A DNA stretch of 45,466 nucleotides. Origin: Antarctobacter albus (GTDB lineage: Bacteria; Pseudomonadota; Alphaproteobacteria; Rhodobacterales; Rhodobacteraceae). The number at the start of each line of letters is the position of its first letter. Position 1 is the first letter of the stretch. The position numbers were made by a program, and so were the translations under genes. The stretch covers positions 1-45,466 of the forward strand of contig NZ_FMZI01000023.1 in assembly GCF_900101505.1 (NCBI RefSeq), in the 5' to 3' direction. Positions 18,163 through 27,354 of the stretch are shown in pieces. The notes under the pieces are model-generated. The model searched no databases, had not been told where the DNA came from, and saw only the letters and a program-made list of their open reading frames with translations.

Positions 18163-18783
18163 ATGGTACAACCGCTCAACTACCTCAAGGAAACGCCCTC
18201 GCAGACCGCCGGTCCCTATGTCCACATCGGGCTGGCGCCGGGCGCCGCAGGCTTCGACATCTACGAACGCGAACTAGGCTGGGACATCGCTGGACCGAAT
18301 GCCGAGGGCGAACGCATCCGGGTAGAAGGCCTTGTGATCGACGGCACCGGATCGCCGATCAAGGATGTGCTGCTGGAGGCCTGGCAGGCCAATGCCAAGG
18401 GCATCTACGCCCATCCCGAAGGCGGCGGCGAGGTCGAGGAGGGCTTTCGCGGCTGGGGCCGGGTCATCACCGATTTCGACACCGGCGAATGGGGCTTTGA
18501 CACCATCAAGCCGGGCAAGACGCCGGGCCGCAATGGCCGCATCCAGGCGCCGCACATCAACCTGTGGGTGGTGGCGCGCGGGATCAACCTGGGCCTCAAC
18601 ACCCGGATCTACTTCGAGGACGAGGCAGAGGCCAACGCCGAGGACCCGGTGATGAACATCATCGAATGGGAACGCCGCCGGGCCACGCTGCTGGCGAAAC
18701 GGAGCGAAAAGGACGGCAAAGTCGTCTACCGCTTCGACATCCAGCTGCAAGGCCAGGACGAAACCGTCTTCTTCGACGTATGA
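18163..18783 (+). CDS. pcaG: Protocatechuate 3,4-dioxygenase, alpha subunit
   Basis: 206 residues from ATG at 18163 (a second ATG at 18157 lies too close to AAGGAG). Intradiol family features: QTAGPYVHIGL, DGTGSPIKDVLLEAWQAN, and GRIQAPHINLWVVARG, where the beta-subunit His pair HIH is replaced by HIN, as expected for the non-catalytic alpha subunit. It forms the heteromer with PcaH. The gene is last in the pobA transcript and is followed by a terminator at 18792. Confidence 0.96.
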   Translation: MVQPLNYLKETPSQTAGPYVHIGLAPGAAGFDIYERELGWDIAGPNAEGERIRVEGLVIDGTGSPIKDVLLEAWQANAKGIYAHPEGGGEVEEGFRGWGRVITDFDTGEWGFDTIKPGKTPGRNGRIQAPHINLWVVARGINLGLNTRIYFEDEAEANAEDPVMNIIEWERRRATLLAKRSEKDGKVVYRFDIQLQGQDETVFFDV

Positions 18784-18791
18784 CGTGATAC

Positions 18792-18828
18792 CCGGGCCGG
18801 GGCGGGTTTGTGCCCGGCCCGGCTTTTT
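18792..18828 (+). terminator. Terminator of the pobA-pcaCHG operon
   Basis: CCGGGCCGGG (18792-18801) pairs perfectly with CCCGGCCCGG (18813-18822), 11-base loop, then CTTTTT. Only 8 bases after the pcaG stop. Confidence 0.85.
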
Positions 18829-18892
18829 CCTGTCCGAAACACTGACTATCCTGCCGTCACCACGAAAGACGCCAGCGAGGGGAGCGCCCGAC

Positions 18893-19723
18893 ATGACCAA
18901 ACCCTGTATCATCTGCGTGGCCATCACCGGCTCTGTCCCGCGAAAGAAGGACAATCCGGCGGTGCCGATCTCGATCGAGGAGCAGGTCGAAAGCACGCAA
19001 GAAGCCTTCGAGGCCGGGGCCAGCATCTGCCACGCCCATGTGCGGATGGAGGACGAGACGCCGACTTCGGACCCCGAACGCTTTGGGCGACTGGTCGAGG
19101 GGCTGAAGAAACACTGCCCCGGCATGATCATCCAACTGTCGACCGGAGGACGCTCCGGTGCGGGGCAGGCGCGGGGCGGGATGCTTTCGCTGGCCCCTGA
19201 CATGGCCTCGCTCTCGGTGGGGTCGAACAATTTTCCGACCCGCGTCTACGAGAACCCGCCGGACCTGGTGGATTGGCTGGCCAGTGAGATGCGCACCTAC
19301 GAGATCAAGCCCGAGATCGAGGCTTTCGACCTCAGCCATATCTTCAAGGCCGCAGAGATGAACCGCGACGGGCGCATCCCGGGCAAGCTGTACGTGCAGT
19401 TCGTCATGGGCGTGAAGAACGCGATGCCCTGTGACCGCAATGTGTTCGATTACTACATCGAGACGGTCAAGCGGCTGGCACCCGACGCGGAATGGTGCGC
19501 GGCTGGCATTGGGCGGCACCAGGTCGAGGTCAACGAATGGTCCATCGCGGCGGGTGGTCACACGCGCACGGGACTGGAGGACAACGTGCGCTGGGACAAG
19601 GAAACGCTTGCGCCGTCGAACGCGGCGCTGGTCACGCGGGCCGCGGACCTTTGTGAGAAATACGAGCGCCCGGTGGCCAGCTGGCAGCAGGCGCGCGAAA
19701 TCCTTGGCCTTCGAGCGGCCTGA
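18893..19723 (+). CDS. Beta-keto acid cleavage enzyme (BKACE / DUF849 family)
   Basis: 276 residues from MTKPCIICVAITGS, with GAGGGGAG upstream. Family features: ITGSVPRKKDNPAVPIS, GASICHAHVRMED (metal-binding His pair), QLSTGGRSGAG, KPEIEAFDLSHI and GGHTRTGLEDN near the end. These zinc/metal enzymes cleave a 3-keto acid with acetyl-CoA, giving acetoacetate and a CoA ester (the characterised member acts on 3-keto-5-aminohexanoate). The substrate here is not assignable; its position next to the pca cluster suggests a keto-acid from aromatic breakdown, but the terminator before it means it has its own promoter. Confidence 0.88.
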   Translation: MTKPCIICVAITGSVPRKKDNPAVPISIEEQVESTQEAFEAGASICHAHVRMEDETPTSDPERFGRLVEGLKKHCPGMIIQLSTGGRSGAGQARGGMLSLAPDMASLSVGSNNFPTRVYENPPDLVDWLASEMRTYEIKPEIEAFDLSHIFKAAEMNRDGRIPGKLYVQFVMGVKNAMPCDRNVFDYYIETVKRLAPDAEWCAAGIGRHQVEVNEWSIAAGGHTRTGLEDNVRWDKETLAPSNAALVTRAADLCEKYERPVASWQQAREILGLRAA

Positions 19724-19737
19724 GGGGCAAAGGGCGT

Positions 19738-19755
19738 GGCGGGGTAAACCCCGCC
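19738..19755. repeat. REP-like GC-rich palindrome between convergent genes
   Basis: GGCGGGGT (19738-19745), AA, ACCCCGCC (19748-19755), a perfect 8-bp stem. It is followed by CCTAC-GCCT-GTAGG (19755-19768). It lies between the ends of the BKACE gene and the DUF3859 gene, both of which end within 20 bases of it. The sequence class resembles widespread intergenic palindromes of proteobacteria; a transcription end point is likely. Confidence 0.55.
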
Positions 19756-19774
19756 CTACGCCTGTAGGCAGGGG

Positions 19775-20320
19775 TCAGGAGACGACCTCGGCGGCGAAAC
19801 AGGCCTGTTGAACCGCAGGAATCGTGCCCGGGGCCGTGACCTCGAAGGGCTGTTGCAGCAGCACCTTGCCGTCCCGTTCTACCTGGAACATCCACGGCCC
19901 TTCGACCAGTTCATAGTCCCGTTCGAAGGTGAAGAGGTTCAGCGAGACATCGCCGAAATTCATCGGCGTCACCCAGCGTTCGACGGTGCGCCCCTCCGGG
20001 CCCATCGGCGGATGTGTGACCACAATCGTCACCTCGGGGACGGAAGACCCGGCGGTCAGGCTGGCGCGGATGCCAAAGCTGAGCCCCATTTCCGCCGGCA
20101 CCTGTACCGTCTCGACGTCGATGGGGCGGTCCTGGTCGACAAGGTTCAGAAGGCCCGACAGAGTGTCCGGCGCGGGCCGCGTGCCCTGAAGCTCGACCTC
20201 GCAGATGACGCCGAAGGCCTCCAGCGTCAGGGGCGGTTCGACAAAGGCCCCGACATCGGCAAGGGCAGGCGCCCCGACCAGCGTGGCGGCAATCAGGGGG
20301 GCAAGCGGTTTGGCGTGCAT
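19775..20320 (-). CDS. DUF3859 family exported protein
   Basis: 181 residues with a signal peptide (about 1-21, ending ALAD). The fold appears to be beta-rich and related to immunoglobulin-like/beta-sandwich proteins; it contains VDQDRPIDVETVQVPAEMGLSFGIR, THPPMGPEGRTVERWVTPM and FERDYELVEGPWMFQVERDG, which match the DUF3859 pattern known in this order. Function unknown. Its 3' end meets the BKACE gene convergently. Confidence 0.75.
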   Translation of the reverse strand: MHAKPLAPLIAATLVGAPALADVGAFVEPPLTLEAFGVICEVELQGTRPAPDTLSGLLNLVDQDRPIDVETVQVPAEMGLSFGIRASLTAGSSVPEVTIVVTHPPMGPEGRTVERWVTPMNFGDVSLNLFTFERDYELVEGPWMFQVERDGKVLLQQPFEVTAPGTIPAVQQACFAAEVVS

Positions 20321-20624
20321 GTCGTCTTCTCCCGGGAACTGAAACCACAGTCTAACATGGGCCGAGGTTAGGCGCAGGGGCAGGATTTGCCTACCCGCAC
20401 CGCCACTTGATACCGGAAAACCGCCGACGGGTGCCGGTCACGGTCGTGTGCCACGCCATTTGGCCCCGCGCCGGGTTGTCCCCCGGGACATCCTCGGCGC
20501 GGCTAGGGCCCGCCGTCCGGCAGTCGCCTGTTTCACCGCGTGGCGGAACCGTGGCGGCTTTCGGACCCGTGATGAGCCGAACCGTTTTCTTGCCGGACCG
20601 GCGCGGTTTCCGTCCGCAACGGGA
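20321..20624. other. 304 bases without a supportable gene
   Basis: Upstream of the leftward DUF3859 gene and before the small rightward reading frame at 20625. Open frames here on both strands have no recognisable motif, no good ribosome site and look like antisense/GC-rich chance frames. No tRNA, repeat or clear terminator was seen. Confidence 0.5.
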
Positions 20625-20786
20625 ATGTATTACGTTATCCGGGCCACTGGTAAGTTCGTGGACGTGATCGCCTGTGCGCGGACGCCGAGCGATGCCCCCG
20701 CCCTCAGGCGGAAAGACGGGTGTCACCGCGGCAGCGCACAGCCGCATGACGGGCTGGGCAACTTGACGGGACACGAAAGCGCATGA
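20625..20786 (+). CDS. Small reading frame, 53 residues, hypothetical
   Basis: Begins MYYVIRATGKFVDVIACART and runs to a TGA whose bases overlap the ATG of the next reading frame (ATGA at 20783-20786). This is the normal layout of translationally coupled genes. The ribosome site is weak (GGGA). No recognised family and no membrane segment. The coupling is the main support; I am unsure. Confidence 0.35.
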   Translation: MYYVIRATGKFVDVIACARTPSDAPALRRKDGCHRGSAQPHDGLGNLTGHESA

Positions 20787-21099
20787 CCTTCGACTACAGT
20801 ATCGCCTGCGGTGTCATCGCGACGGGGGGCTGCTTTCGGCGGCGTTGTGCCTGCCGGCGCCCTTGCCGGGGCTGACCACGGCGCGGCCCGTTCTGATCGC
20901 GCTTGGCGAGATCTTGTTCGCGCTTTTGACGCTGGTGCTCGCGACCGTGTTGAGCGCGGCCTGCGTCCGGCTGTCCGGGGACCGGGATGCCGCCATGTGG
21001 ATCGCCGCGATCCCCCTGATTCTCTGGCCGGTCTACCTGCCTCTTGCGTTGGGCTGGGCCTGGTTGCGCTATCGCCTTGCGCGGCGTTTCCGTGGGTGA
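20783..21099 (+). pseudogene. Three-helix membrane protein gene interrupted by a -1 frameshift
   Basis: From ATG at 20783 the frame reads MTFDYSIACGVIATGG and then hits the run GGGGGG (20824-20829). In that frame the continuation is not membrane-like. In the -1 frame it continues LLSAALCLPAPLPGLT and gives two further long hydrophobic helices, ending at TGA 21099. With one more G the product would be 105 residues with three membrane helices. The frame switch at exactly a G-run means either a one-base indel (sequencing or mutation) or a programmed slip. The start overlaps the small upstream frame (ATGA). No family recognised. Confidence 0.6.
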
Positions 21100-21153
21100 G
21101 GGTGGCGACCGGATCGCGGCGTTTCCCGCGCCTGCCGGGGCCGCGCGGACATG

Positions 21154-21181
21154 AAAAAGGCCCACCCTAACAGGGAGGGCC
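21154..21181 (-). terminator. Terminator of pckA
   Basis: Read leftward: GGCCCTCCCT (21181-21172) pairs with AGGGTGGGCC (21168-21159) with one mismatch, loop GTT, then TTTTT (21158-21154). It lies 23 bases after the pckA stop. Confidence 0.8.
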
Positions 21182-21203
21182 GGCTTCCGTCGGTCCGGCG
21201 GTG

Positions 21204-22802
21204 TCAGCCGATTGCGACAGCTTTCACATCGTCGTCGATGTAGGGGACGTACTGTTCAAAGTTGTCGGCGAACATCTGCACCAGCTTTTCCGCCTGCGCA
21301 TCATAGGCCGCCTTGTCGTCCCAGGTCTTGCGCGGATCCAGCAGCAGTTCCGGCACACCCTCGACCGAGACCGGCACCTCGAAGCCGAAGTTCGGGTCTT
21401 TGCGGAATTCGGCCTGCGCCAGCTTGCCCTCCAGCGCGGCGTGCAGCAGACCCCGGGTCGCCTTGATCGGCATGCGCGAGCCGGTGCCATAGGCGCCGCC
21501 GGTCCAGCCGGTGTTGACCAGCCAGCAGGTTGCACCGTGCTTGGCGATCTTGTCACGCAGCAGGTTGCCATAGGCCTCGGGGCGGCGCGGCATGAAGGGG
21601 GCGCCGAAGCAGGTCGAGAAGGTGGGTTCCGGCTCGGTCACGCCGCGTTCGGTCCCGGCCACCTTCGAGGTGAAACCGGACAGGAAGTGGTACATGGCCT
21701 GCGCCGGGGTCAGTCGCGCGATCGGGGGCAGAACACCAAAGGCATCGCAGGTCAGCATGATGATGTTCTTGGGGTGACCGCCCAGGGCGGTTTTCGACGC
21801 GTTCGAGATATAGTGCAGCGGGTAGGCGCAGCGCATGTTCGCCGTCAGGCTGTCATCCTCGAAATCCAGGTCGAAGGTCTCCGGGTCGAAGACCATATTC
21901 TCGATCACCGTGCCGAATTTCTCGGTCGTGGCGTAGATCTCGGGCTCAGCCTCGGCGCTCAGATTGATGGTCTTGGCATAGCAGCCGCCTTCGAAGTTGA
22001 AGGTGCCGCGATCCGACCAGCCGTGCTCATCGTCGCCGATCAGCACGCGCGACGGATCGGCCGACAGCGTGGTCTTGCCGGTGCCGGACAGGCCAAAGAA
22101 GACGGCGGTATCGACCGGGTTGCCCGGCGCGTGGTTGGCCGAGCAATGCATCGCCATTATGCCCTTTCCGGGCAGGATGTAGTTCAGCAGCGTAAAGACC
22201 GACTTCTTGTTTTCACCGGCATATTCGGTGTTGCCGATCAGGATGAGCTTCTTTTCGAAGTTGAGCGCGATCACTGTTTCCGTGCGGCAGCCGTGCTTTT
22301 CCGGGTCGGCCTTGAAGGTCGGGCAGTTGATGATCGTGAAATCCGCGGTGAAGCTGTCCAGGTCCTCGCGGTCGGGACGGCGCAGCATGTGGCGGATGAA
22401 GAGGTTGTGCCATGCCAGTTCCGAGATCACCCGGACGTCGATGGCATTGGCCGGATCGGCGCCACCGACCAGGTCCTGCACATAGTAGTCGCCGCCTTTC
22501 ATATGCTCCAGCATGTCGGCGTGCAGCCGGTCAAAGGCCGCGGCCTCCATCGGCTGGTTGTTTTCCCACCAGATGCTGTCCTCGACCGAAGGTGTGCGGA
22601 CGACGAACTTGTCCTTGGGCGAACGGCCCGTGTATTTGCCGGTGGTCACAAGGAAGGACCCGCCCTTGCCCAGCGTACCTTCGCCTCGTTTCAGCGCCGC
22701 TTCGATCAGCGCTGGCTCCATGAGGTTGTAATAGACATTTCCGAGCCCTTCGATGCCCTGGTCTTCAAGCCGGAACTGAGGGTTCACCCGTCCAAATGTC
22801 AT
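21204..22802 (-). CDS. pckA: Phosphoenolpyruvate carboxykinase (ATP)
   Basis: 532 residues. Kinase-1 loop [11 protein letters not shown] (P-loop), the metal-ligand and substrate motifs [18 protein letters not shown] and [14 protein letters not shown], and the early KDKFVV stretch. It converts oxaloacetate to PEP with ATP, the main entry to gluconeogenesis in these bacteria. AGGAG lies before the start. It is divergent from chvI, an arrangement long known in the alphaproteobacteria. Confidence 0.97.
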   Translation of the reverse strand: MTFGRVNPQFRLEDQGIEGLGNVYYNLMEPALIEAALKRGEGTLGKGGSFLVTTGKYTGRSPKDKFVVRTPSVEDSIWWENNQPMEAAAFDRLHADMLEHMKGGDYYVQDLVGGADPANAIDVRVISELAWHNLFIRHMLRRPDREDLDSFTADFTIINCPTFKADPEKHGCRTETVIALNFEKKLILIGNTEYAGENKKSVFTLLNYILPGKGIMAMHCSANHAPGNPVDTAVFFGLSGTGKTTLSADPSRVLIGDDEHGWSDRGTFNFEGGCYAKTINLSAEAEPEIYATTEKFGTVIENMVFDPETFDLDFEDDSLTANMRCAYPLHYISNASKTALGGHPKNIIMLTCDAFGVLPPIARLTPAQAMYHFLSGFTSKVAGTERGVTEPEPTFSTCFGAPFMPRRPEAYGNLLRDKIAKHGATCWLVNTGWTGGAYGTGSRMPIKATRGLLHAALEGKLAQAEFRKDPNFGFEVPVSVEGVPELLLDPRKTWDDKAAYDAQAEKLVQMFADNFEQYVPYIDDDVKAVAIG

Positions 22803-23143
22803 CTGCCTTGCTCCTGTGGATCGCGCTGATCAAGAATAGTTGTATGCGGCGACATACTGCGCCGATGCCGGACCTCTTAACATGCCGCTTTTCGACATGA
22901 ACAGGACGCAAAGGCGCAGTTTGCGCTACCAAGCGCGGGTTTAGCGATACCACGGCGGGCAGCTGCCGAACTGCGATCAATGCAACGCAAACCGGTGAGG
23001 CATTTTAGCCATTCCTTTGCCAAATTCGCGTCTGTTGGAGCCAGGCGGCGTGGCCGATTCGCAGTTAATGATTGCTGTAAAGCGGAAAATCGCCGATAGT
23101 GCAGAAAAAAATAAGGCAACCAGAGCAGTATAAGGACAGCAAA
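22803..23143. promoter_or_regulatory. 341-base divergent region pckA / chvI
   Basis: No gene. It contains short inverted repeats (GTATG/CATAC around 22840-22857; GCGCA/TGCGC around 22914-22928), a GATTC (GANTC class) at 23056-23060, and a sigma-70-like promoter for chvI at 23072-23100. The region holds the control sites of both genes; I see no clear operator motif. Confidence 0.5.
23072..23100 (+). promoter_or_regulatory. Candidate chvI promoter
   Basis: TTGCTG (23072-23077), 17-base spacer, GATAGT (23095-23100), 43 bases before the chvI ATG. Reasonable spacing but both boxes deviate from consensus. Confidence 0.35.
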
Positions 23144-23845
23144 ATGTCTAAGATCGCCCTTGTGGACGACGACAGGAATATCCTGACGTCCGTTTCGATG
23201 ACGCTTGAGGCAGAAGGGTTCGAGGTCGAGACCTACAACGATGGCCAAGCGGCGCTTGACGCGTTCAACAAGAAGATGCCGGACATGGCCGTGTTCGACA
23301 TCAAGATGCCGCGCATGGATGGTATGGACCTGCTACAGCGCGTGCGCCAGAAATCCAGGATGCCCGTGATCTTCCTGACCTCCAAGGACGACGAGATCGA
23401 CGAGGTGCTGGGCTTGCGCATGGGTGCCGACGACTACGTCAAAAAACCTTTCAGCCAGCGCCTGCTGGTCGAACGCATTCGCGCCCTGCTGCGCCGTCAG
23501 GAAGCCGTGGCCGGTGATGTCGTGGGTGACACCGAAGAGACCAAGCTGATGACCCGCGGCAGCCTGACGATGGACCCGCTGCGCCATGCCGTCAGCTGGA
23601 AAGGCCAGGACGTGTCGCTGACCGTGACGGAATTTCTGCTGCTGCAGGCCCTGGCGCAGCGCCCCGGTTTCGTGAAGTCTCGGGATCAGCTGATGGACGT
23701 GGCCTATGACGATCAGGTCTATGTCGACGACCGCACCATCGACAGCCACATCAAGCGTCTGCGCAAGAAGATGCGCACGGTCGACACCGATTTCTCGGCC
23801 ATCGAAACGCTTTACGGTATCGGATACCGCTACAACGAAGAGTAA
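23144..23845 (+). CDS. chvI: Response regulator ChvI (OmpR class)
   Basis: 233 residues from [10 protein letters not shown], with AAGGA upstream (an alternative frame start at 23099 lacks a signal). Receiver domain: DDD at 8-10, phospho-acceptor Asp52 in [10 protein letters not shown], Thr/Lys of FLTSKDD. Winged-helix output domain about 135-233 with [27 protein letters not shown] and [10 protein letters not shown] end. It partners ChvG; in relatives the pair controls envelope, acid and virulence/symbiosis responses. Confidence 0.95.
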   Translation: MSKIALVDDDRNILTSVSMTLEAEGFEVETYNDGQAALDAFNKKMPDMAVFDIKMPRMDGMDLLQRVRQKSRMPVIFLTSKDDEIDEVLGLRMGADDYVKKPFSQRLLVERIRALLRRQEAVAGDVVGDTEETKLMTRGSLTMDPLRHAVSWKGQDVSLTVTEFLLLQALAQRPGFVKSRDQLMDVAYDDQVYVDDRTIDSHIKRLRKKMRTVDTDFSAIETLYGIGYRYNEE

Positions 23846-23848
23846 GGG

Positions 23849-25567
23849 ATGGCCCTGGCCGAACAGCTCCCGATGCAGGACGATCGTCAAGGCGGACGGC
23901 GTGATGCGGACGTCGTGCTGGGCGACGACTGGGTCGCGCCCGACAGCACGGTTGAAAAGGAACTGCGCGACAGCCGCGCGCGGCGCGGGCTGTTCACGCT
24001 CAACCGTTCGCCGCTGACGCGCAAGATCATCACCTTCAACTTGATCGCGCTCAACGTGCTGGTCGCGGGGATTCTCTGGCTGAACTCATCGCGCGACACG
24101 ATGGCGGTGCAGCGCGTCAATGCGCTGCAGGCCGAGGTCGAACTCGTTGCCGACGTGTTCGAGGCACAGTTGCCACGCGGTGCGCCGGTCAGCCTGGGCA
24201 CCGGCGACGGTATCGACGTCGCCCGCACGGTCGAGGGCATCGACCTGCGCGATGGCGTGCGCCTGATGGTCTTTGACAGCGCCAGTTTCCTGGTCGGTGA
24301 GACGCGCGGCCGCGTGCCGCCGATCATCCCCCCGGTCGAAGAGGACAAGCCGACGCTGATCTCGGACTTCCTGAACACGATCTGGGACGGCGTCGCGGGC
24401 CTGTTCAGCTATTTCGAGACCGAACCCGATCTCGACCTCGAAGATCGTCTGCGGCGTGCCATCGAATCCGGTGATCCGGCCCTGACCCGTGTCGAATCCG
24501 GCGGTGGCGACGGGGCCACCGTCTTCTTTGCACTGACCCCGATCCGGCAGGGCGACGCGCTGGTCGGGACGATTGCGCTGGTCTCCCCGGCGACAGAGAT
24601 CGACGCCGCCGTCAGCGCCGAACGTGAGCGCGTGCTGCAGATGTTCGTGATCGCCACGCTGGTTTCCATTGGTCTCAGCCTCGTGCTGGCCTCGACCATT
24701 TCCAACCCGATTTCGGACCTCGCCGACGCGGCAGAGATCGGGCGCGACCGCAACCGCAAGGCGCGCACGCCGGGCCGTATCCGCATTCCCGACCTGACCG
24801 CCCGTCCCGACGAGATCGGGCGCCTGTCAGGCGCGCTGCGCGGCATGGTCGGTGCGCTCTACGACCGGATCGACCAGAACGAACAATTCGCCGCCGACGT
24901 GGCACATGAGATCAAGAACCCGCTGGCCTCGTTGCGCTCTGCCGTGGGCAGCCTGCGCATGGTCAAGAAGGAGGACCATCGGGCCAAGCTCCTGGACGTG
25001 ATTGAACATGACGTGCGCCGGCTGGACCGACTGGTCAGCGACATCTCCAACGCCTCGCGACTGGACAGCGAGCTGGTCAAGGAAGAGGAGCAGGAGTTCA
25101 ACCTGCTGGAAATGCTTGGCAACCTGACCGAGTTCCTGGGTGAGGATGCGCGCAAGAAGGGCATCGAATTCATCACCGACCTGCCGAAAAAGCCGGTCAC
25201 GATCACCGGGTTGGAACCACGCCTGGCGCAGGTCTTCGTCAACCTCATCACCAATGCGATTTCCTTTTGCGAGGATGGCGATGCGATCCGTGTCTGGGCG
25301 CGACGCCGCGACAACCGCGTGCTGGTCGTGGTCGAGGATACCGGCCCGGGCATCCCAGAGGAATCGCTGCAGAAGATCTTCAAGCGCTTCTACACCTCGC
25401 GCCCGCAACAGGATTTCGGCAACAACTCGGGCCTTGGCCTTGCCATCTCCAAGCAGATCATCGAGGCGCATGGCGGCGTCATCTGGGCCGAGAACATCCG
25501 CCCGACCGAGGCCGATGTGACCTCGGAGCCGCTGGGCGCACGCTTCGTCGTCGGCCTGCCGGTCTGA
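23849..25567 (+). CDS. chvG: Sensor histidine kinase ChvG
   Basis: 572 residues, three bases after chvI. Two membrane segments (about 60-79 and 264-284) flank a periplasmic sensor domain of about 185 residues. HAMP linker follows, then the H-box DVAHEIKNPLASL with His353, and the ATPase domain with the N box NLITNAISF, DTGPGIP and GLGLAISKQI. Membrane-bound; phosphorylates ChvI. In relatives the periplasmic protein ExoR inhibits this kinase; no exoR is in this window. Confidence 0.95.
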   Translation: MALAEQLPMQDDRQGGRRDADVVLGDDWVAPDSTVEKELRDSRARRGLFTLNRSPLTRKIITFNLIALNVLVAGILWLNSSRDTMAVQRVNALQAEVELVADVFEAQLPRGAPVSLGTGDGIDVARTVEGIDLRDGVRLMVFDSASFLVGETRGRVPPIIPPVEEDKPTLISDFLNTIWDGVAGLFSYFETEPDLDLEDRLRRAIESGDPALTRVESGGGDGATVFFALTPIRQGDALVGTIALVSPATEIDAAVSAERERVLQMFVIATLVSIGLSLVLASTISNPISDLADAAEIGRDRNRKARTPGRIRIPDLTARPDEIGRLSGALRGMVGALYDRIDQNEQFAADVAHEIKNPLASLRSAVGSLRMVKKEDHRAKLLDVIEHDVRRLDRLVSDISNASRLDSELVKEEEQEFNLLEMLGNLTEFLGEDARKKGIEFITDLPKKPVTITGLEPRLAQVFVNLITNAISFCEDGDAIRVWARRRDNRVLVVVEDTGPGIPEESLQKIFKRFYTSRPQQDFGNNSGLGLAISKQIIEAHGGVIWAENIRPTEADVTSEPLGARFVVGLPV

Positions 25568-25576
25568 TCCCGCCCC

Positions 25577-25993
25577 ATGCGGGAGGTTCTGCATGCCACC
25601 TCGGTTGCCGTGGCGGGCCGGGGCCTGATGATCCGAGGTGCCTCCGGCAGCGGCAAATCGGGCCTTGCGCTGGAACTGATGGCGCGGGGCGCGCAGCTGA
25701 TTGCCGATGATCGCACGATCGTCACACGGGAGGGCGCACTGCTGAACCTGAGCGTGCCCGCCGCGATAGAGGGCATAATCGAGGCGCGCGCCATCGGTCT
25801 TTTGCACGCACCACATGTGACCGGCATCCCGCTGGTCGCCGTGTTGGACATGGATGTGGCCGAAAGGCATCGCTTGCCGCCTAACCGGTCCACCCGGCTG
25901 CTGGGGGTGGATGTGCCATTGCTTCACAATTCCGCGTCTGAATATTTCCCCGCAGGACTCGTTCACTATCTCAAGTCGGGACGGCGAGAGTAG
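25577..25993 (+). CDS. hprK: HPr kinase/phosphorylase, short alphaproteobacterial form
   Basis: 138 residues; it lacks the N-terminal domain of Firmicute HprK, as is normal in alphaproteobacteria. P-loop GASGSGKS (21-28), then LIADDRTIV and a C-terminal GVDVPLLHNSASE stretch. It phosphorylates and dephosphorylates HPr on serine. It lies in the chvI-chvG-hprK-rapZ-EIIA-ptsH run with very short gaps (9 and 2 bases), so the genes form one operon. Confidence 0.94.
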   Translation: MREVLHATSVAVAGRGLMIRGASGSGKSGLALELMARGAQLIADDRTIVTREGALLNLSVPAAIEGIIEARAIGLLHAPHVTGIPLVAVLDMDVAERHRLPPNRSTRLLGVDVPLLHNSASEYFPAGLVHYLKSGRRE

Positions 25994-25995
25994 AA

Positions 25996-26925
25996 ATGGA
26001 CCAAAAGGAAACAGGCAGCGCGCGCATCGTCTTTGTCACCGGCCCTTCGGGCGCCGGGCGGTCAAGCGCGATCAATGTGCTCGAGGATCTGGGCTTTGAG
26101 AGCATCGACAACATCCCGCTGAGCCTGGTGCCGCGCCTCGTCGACCGCGACACGCCCCCGGCCCGGCCCCTTGCTCTGGGCATCGACGTGCGCAACCGTG
26201 ATTTCAGCGCCGAGGGGCTGTTGCAGCTCTACGAGATCCTGACCGACCAGATGCCGGCGCCTGTCGACCTGCTTTATGTCGATTGCACCGACGAGGTGCT
26301 GGTGCGGCGTTACTCGGAAACCCGCCGCCGCCACCCTATGGCCCCGGACGAGATGCCGGTGGACGGGGTGGTGCGCGAAAAGGCCCTGCTGACCGACGTG
26401 CGGTCGCGGGCGGATATCCTGATCGACACATCGGAACTGTCGGTGCACGATCTGCGGGCCGAACTGGAAGGCTGGTTTGGCGAGGTGACGGGGCAGGGCA
26501 CCGCCGTCTCCGTCCAGAGCTTTTCCTACAAGCGCGGGCTGCCCCAGGGGCTGGATGTCGTGTTCGATTGCCGCTTTCTGCGCAATCCCCATTGGGAACC
26601 GGATTTGCGCGCTTTTACCGGGCTGGACCCCGAGGTAGCGGCCTTTGTTGCCGATGATCCCCGCTACGAGGATTTCCTGGATCGGCTGACCGGCCTGATC
26701 CTGTTGATGTTGCCGGCGGTGGTGGCCGAGGGCAAGGCGCATTTCGCCATCGGCTTCGGCTGTACCGGCGGGCAGCACCGGTCGGTTGCCGTCACGGAAA
26801 ACGTCGCGGCCGCTCTTGCGCAGGAAGGCTGGCGGGTGTCAATTAGGCACCGCGAACTGGAACGGCGCGGCGGAACGCCCGTTTCCGAACGCGTCGTCGG
26901 CATGGTTGGAAAGGTGTCCGGGTGA
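25996..26925 (+). CDS. rapZ: RapZ-family nucleotide-binding adaptor
   Basis: 309 residues, 2 bases after hprK. Walker A is GPSGAGRS (16-23), in which the usual Lys is Arg22. The C-terminal half has the conserved GFGCTGGQHRSVAVTE. Family members bind nucleotides or glucosamine-6-phosphate and, in enterobacteria, deliver GlmZ sRNA to RNase E; the role in alphaproteobacteria is not established here. The stop overlaps the EIIA start. Confidence 0.93.
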   Translation: MDQKETGSARIVFVTGPSGAGRSSAINVLEDLGFESIDNIPLSLVPRLVDRDTPPARPLALGIDVRNRDFSAEGLLQLYEILTDQMPAPVDLLYVDCTDEVLVRRYSETRRRHPMAPDEMPVDGVVREKALLTDVRSRADILIDTSELSVHDLRAELEGWFGEVTGQGTAVSVQSFSYKRGLPQGLDVVFDCRFLRNPHWEPDLRAFTGLDPEVAAFVADDPRYEDFLDRLTGLILLMLPAVVAEGKAHFAIGFGCTGGQHRSVAVTENVAAALAQEGWRVSIRHRELERRGGTPVSERVVGMVGKVSG

Positions 26926-27320
26926 TCGGTATCGTGATCGTCGCGCATGGCGGACTGGCCCGCGAGTATCTCGCGGCGGTCGAGCATGTGGTCGGGCCGC
27001 AGCCCGGGATGCAGGCGATTTCCATCGAGGCAGATGCCAACCGCGCCGACAAGCAGGCCGAAATCTGTGCCGCGGCCGATGCCGTCGACAGCGGCGGCGG
27101 TGTCGTCATCGTCACCGACATGTTCGGCGGCTCTCCTTCGAATCTGTCGCTGAATGCCTGCCGTCCCGACAATCGCCGCATTCTGTACGGCGCGAATCTG
27201 CCGATGCTGATCAAGCTGACCAAAAGCCGTCACCTGACCGTGCCAGAAGCGGTACGCCAGGCCCTGGAGGCCGGGCGGAAGTATATTGACAGCCAGAACA
27301 TTCCGGCCGATCCAACTTGA
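26922..27320 (+). CDS. PTS EIIA component, mannose/fructose type
   Basis: 132 residues from GTG overlapping the rapZ stop (GTGA). IVIVAHGGLA places the phospho-accepting His at position 9, and IVTDMFGGSPSNLS is the second family motif. No EIIB or EIIC is encoded here, so it most likely has a regulatory role (PTS-Ntr-like relay from HPr), not transport. Confidence 0.92.
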   Translation: MIGIVIVAHGGLAREYLAAVEHVVGPQPGMQAISIEADANRADKQAEICAAADAVDSGGGVVIVTDMFGGSPSNLSLNACRPDNRRILYGANLPMLIKLTKSRHLTVPEAVRQALEAGRKYIDSQNIPADPT

Positions 27321-27354
27321 ACGTCTTGATCTGCCACGAGAAAGCCGGGTTCCC

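Noticed and set aside
20391-20774. A 127-codon leftward open frame before the small frame at 20625
   Set aside because: No family motif, rich in Arg/Gly/Pro as in antisense frames, and overlaps the coupled small frame on the other strand.
21201-22829. A 542-codon open frame antisense to pckA
   Set aside because: It is the mirror of a clearly functional pckA in a high-GC genome, with no ribosome site or recognised motif. Long antisense frames of this kind are expected from codon composition.
25577-25993. HPr kinase seeming truncated (138 residues)
   Set aside because: The short form without the N-terminal domain is normal in alphaproteobacteria, and the P-loop is complete.
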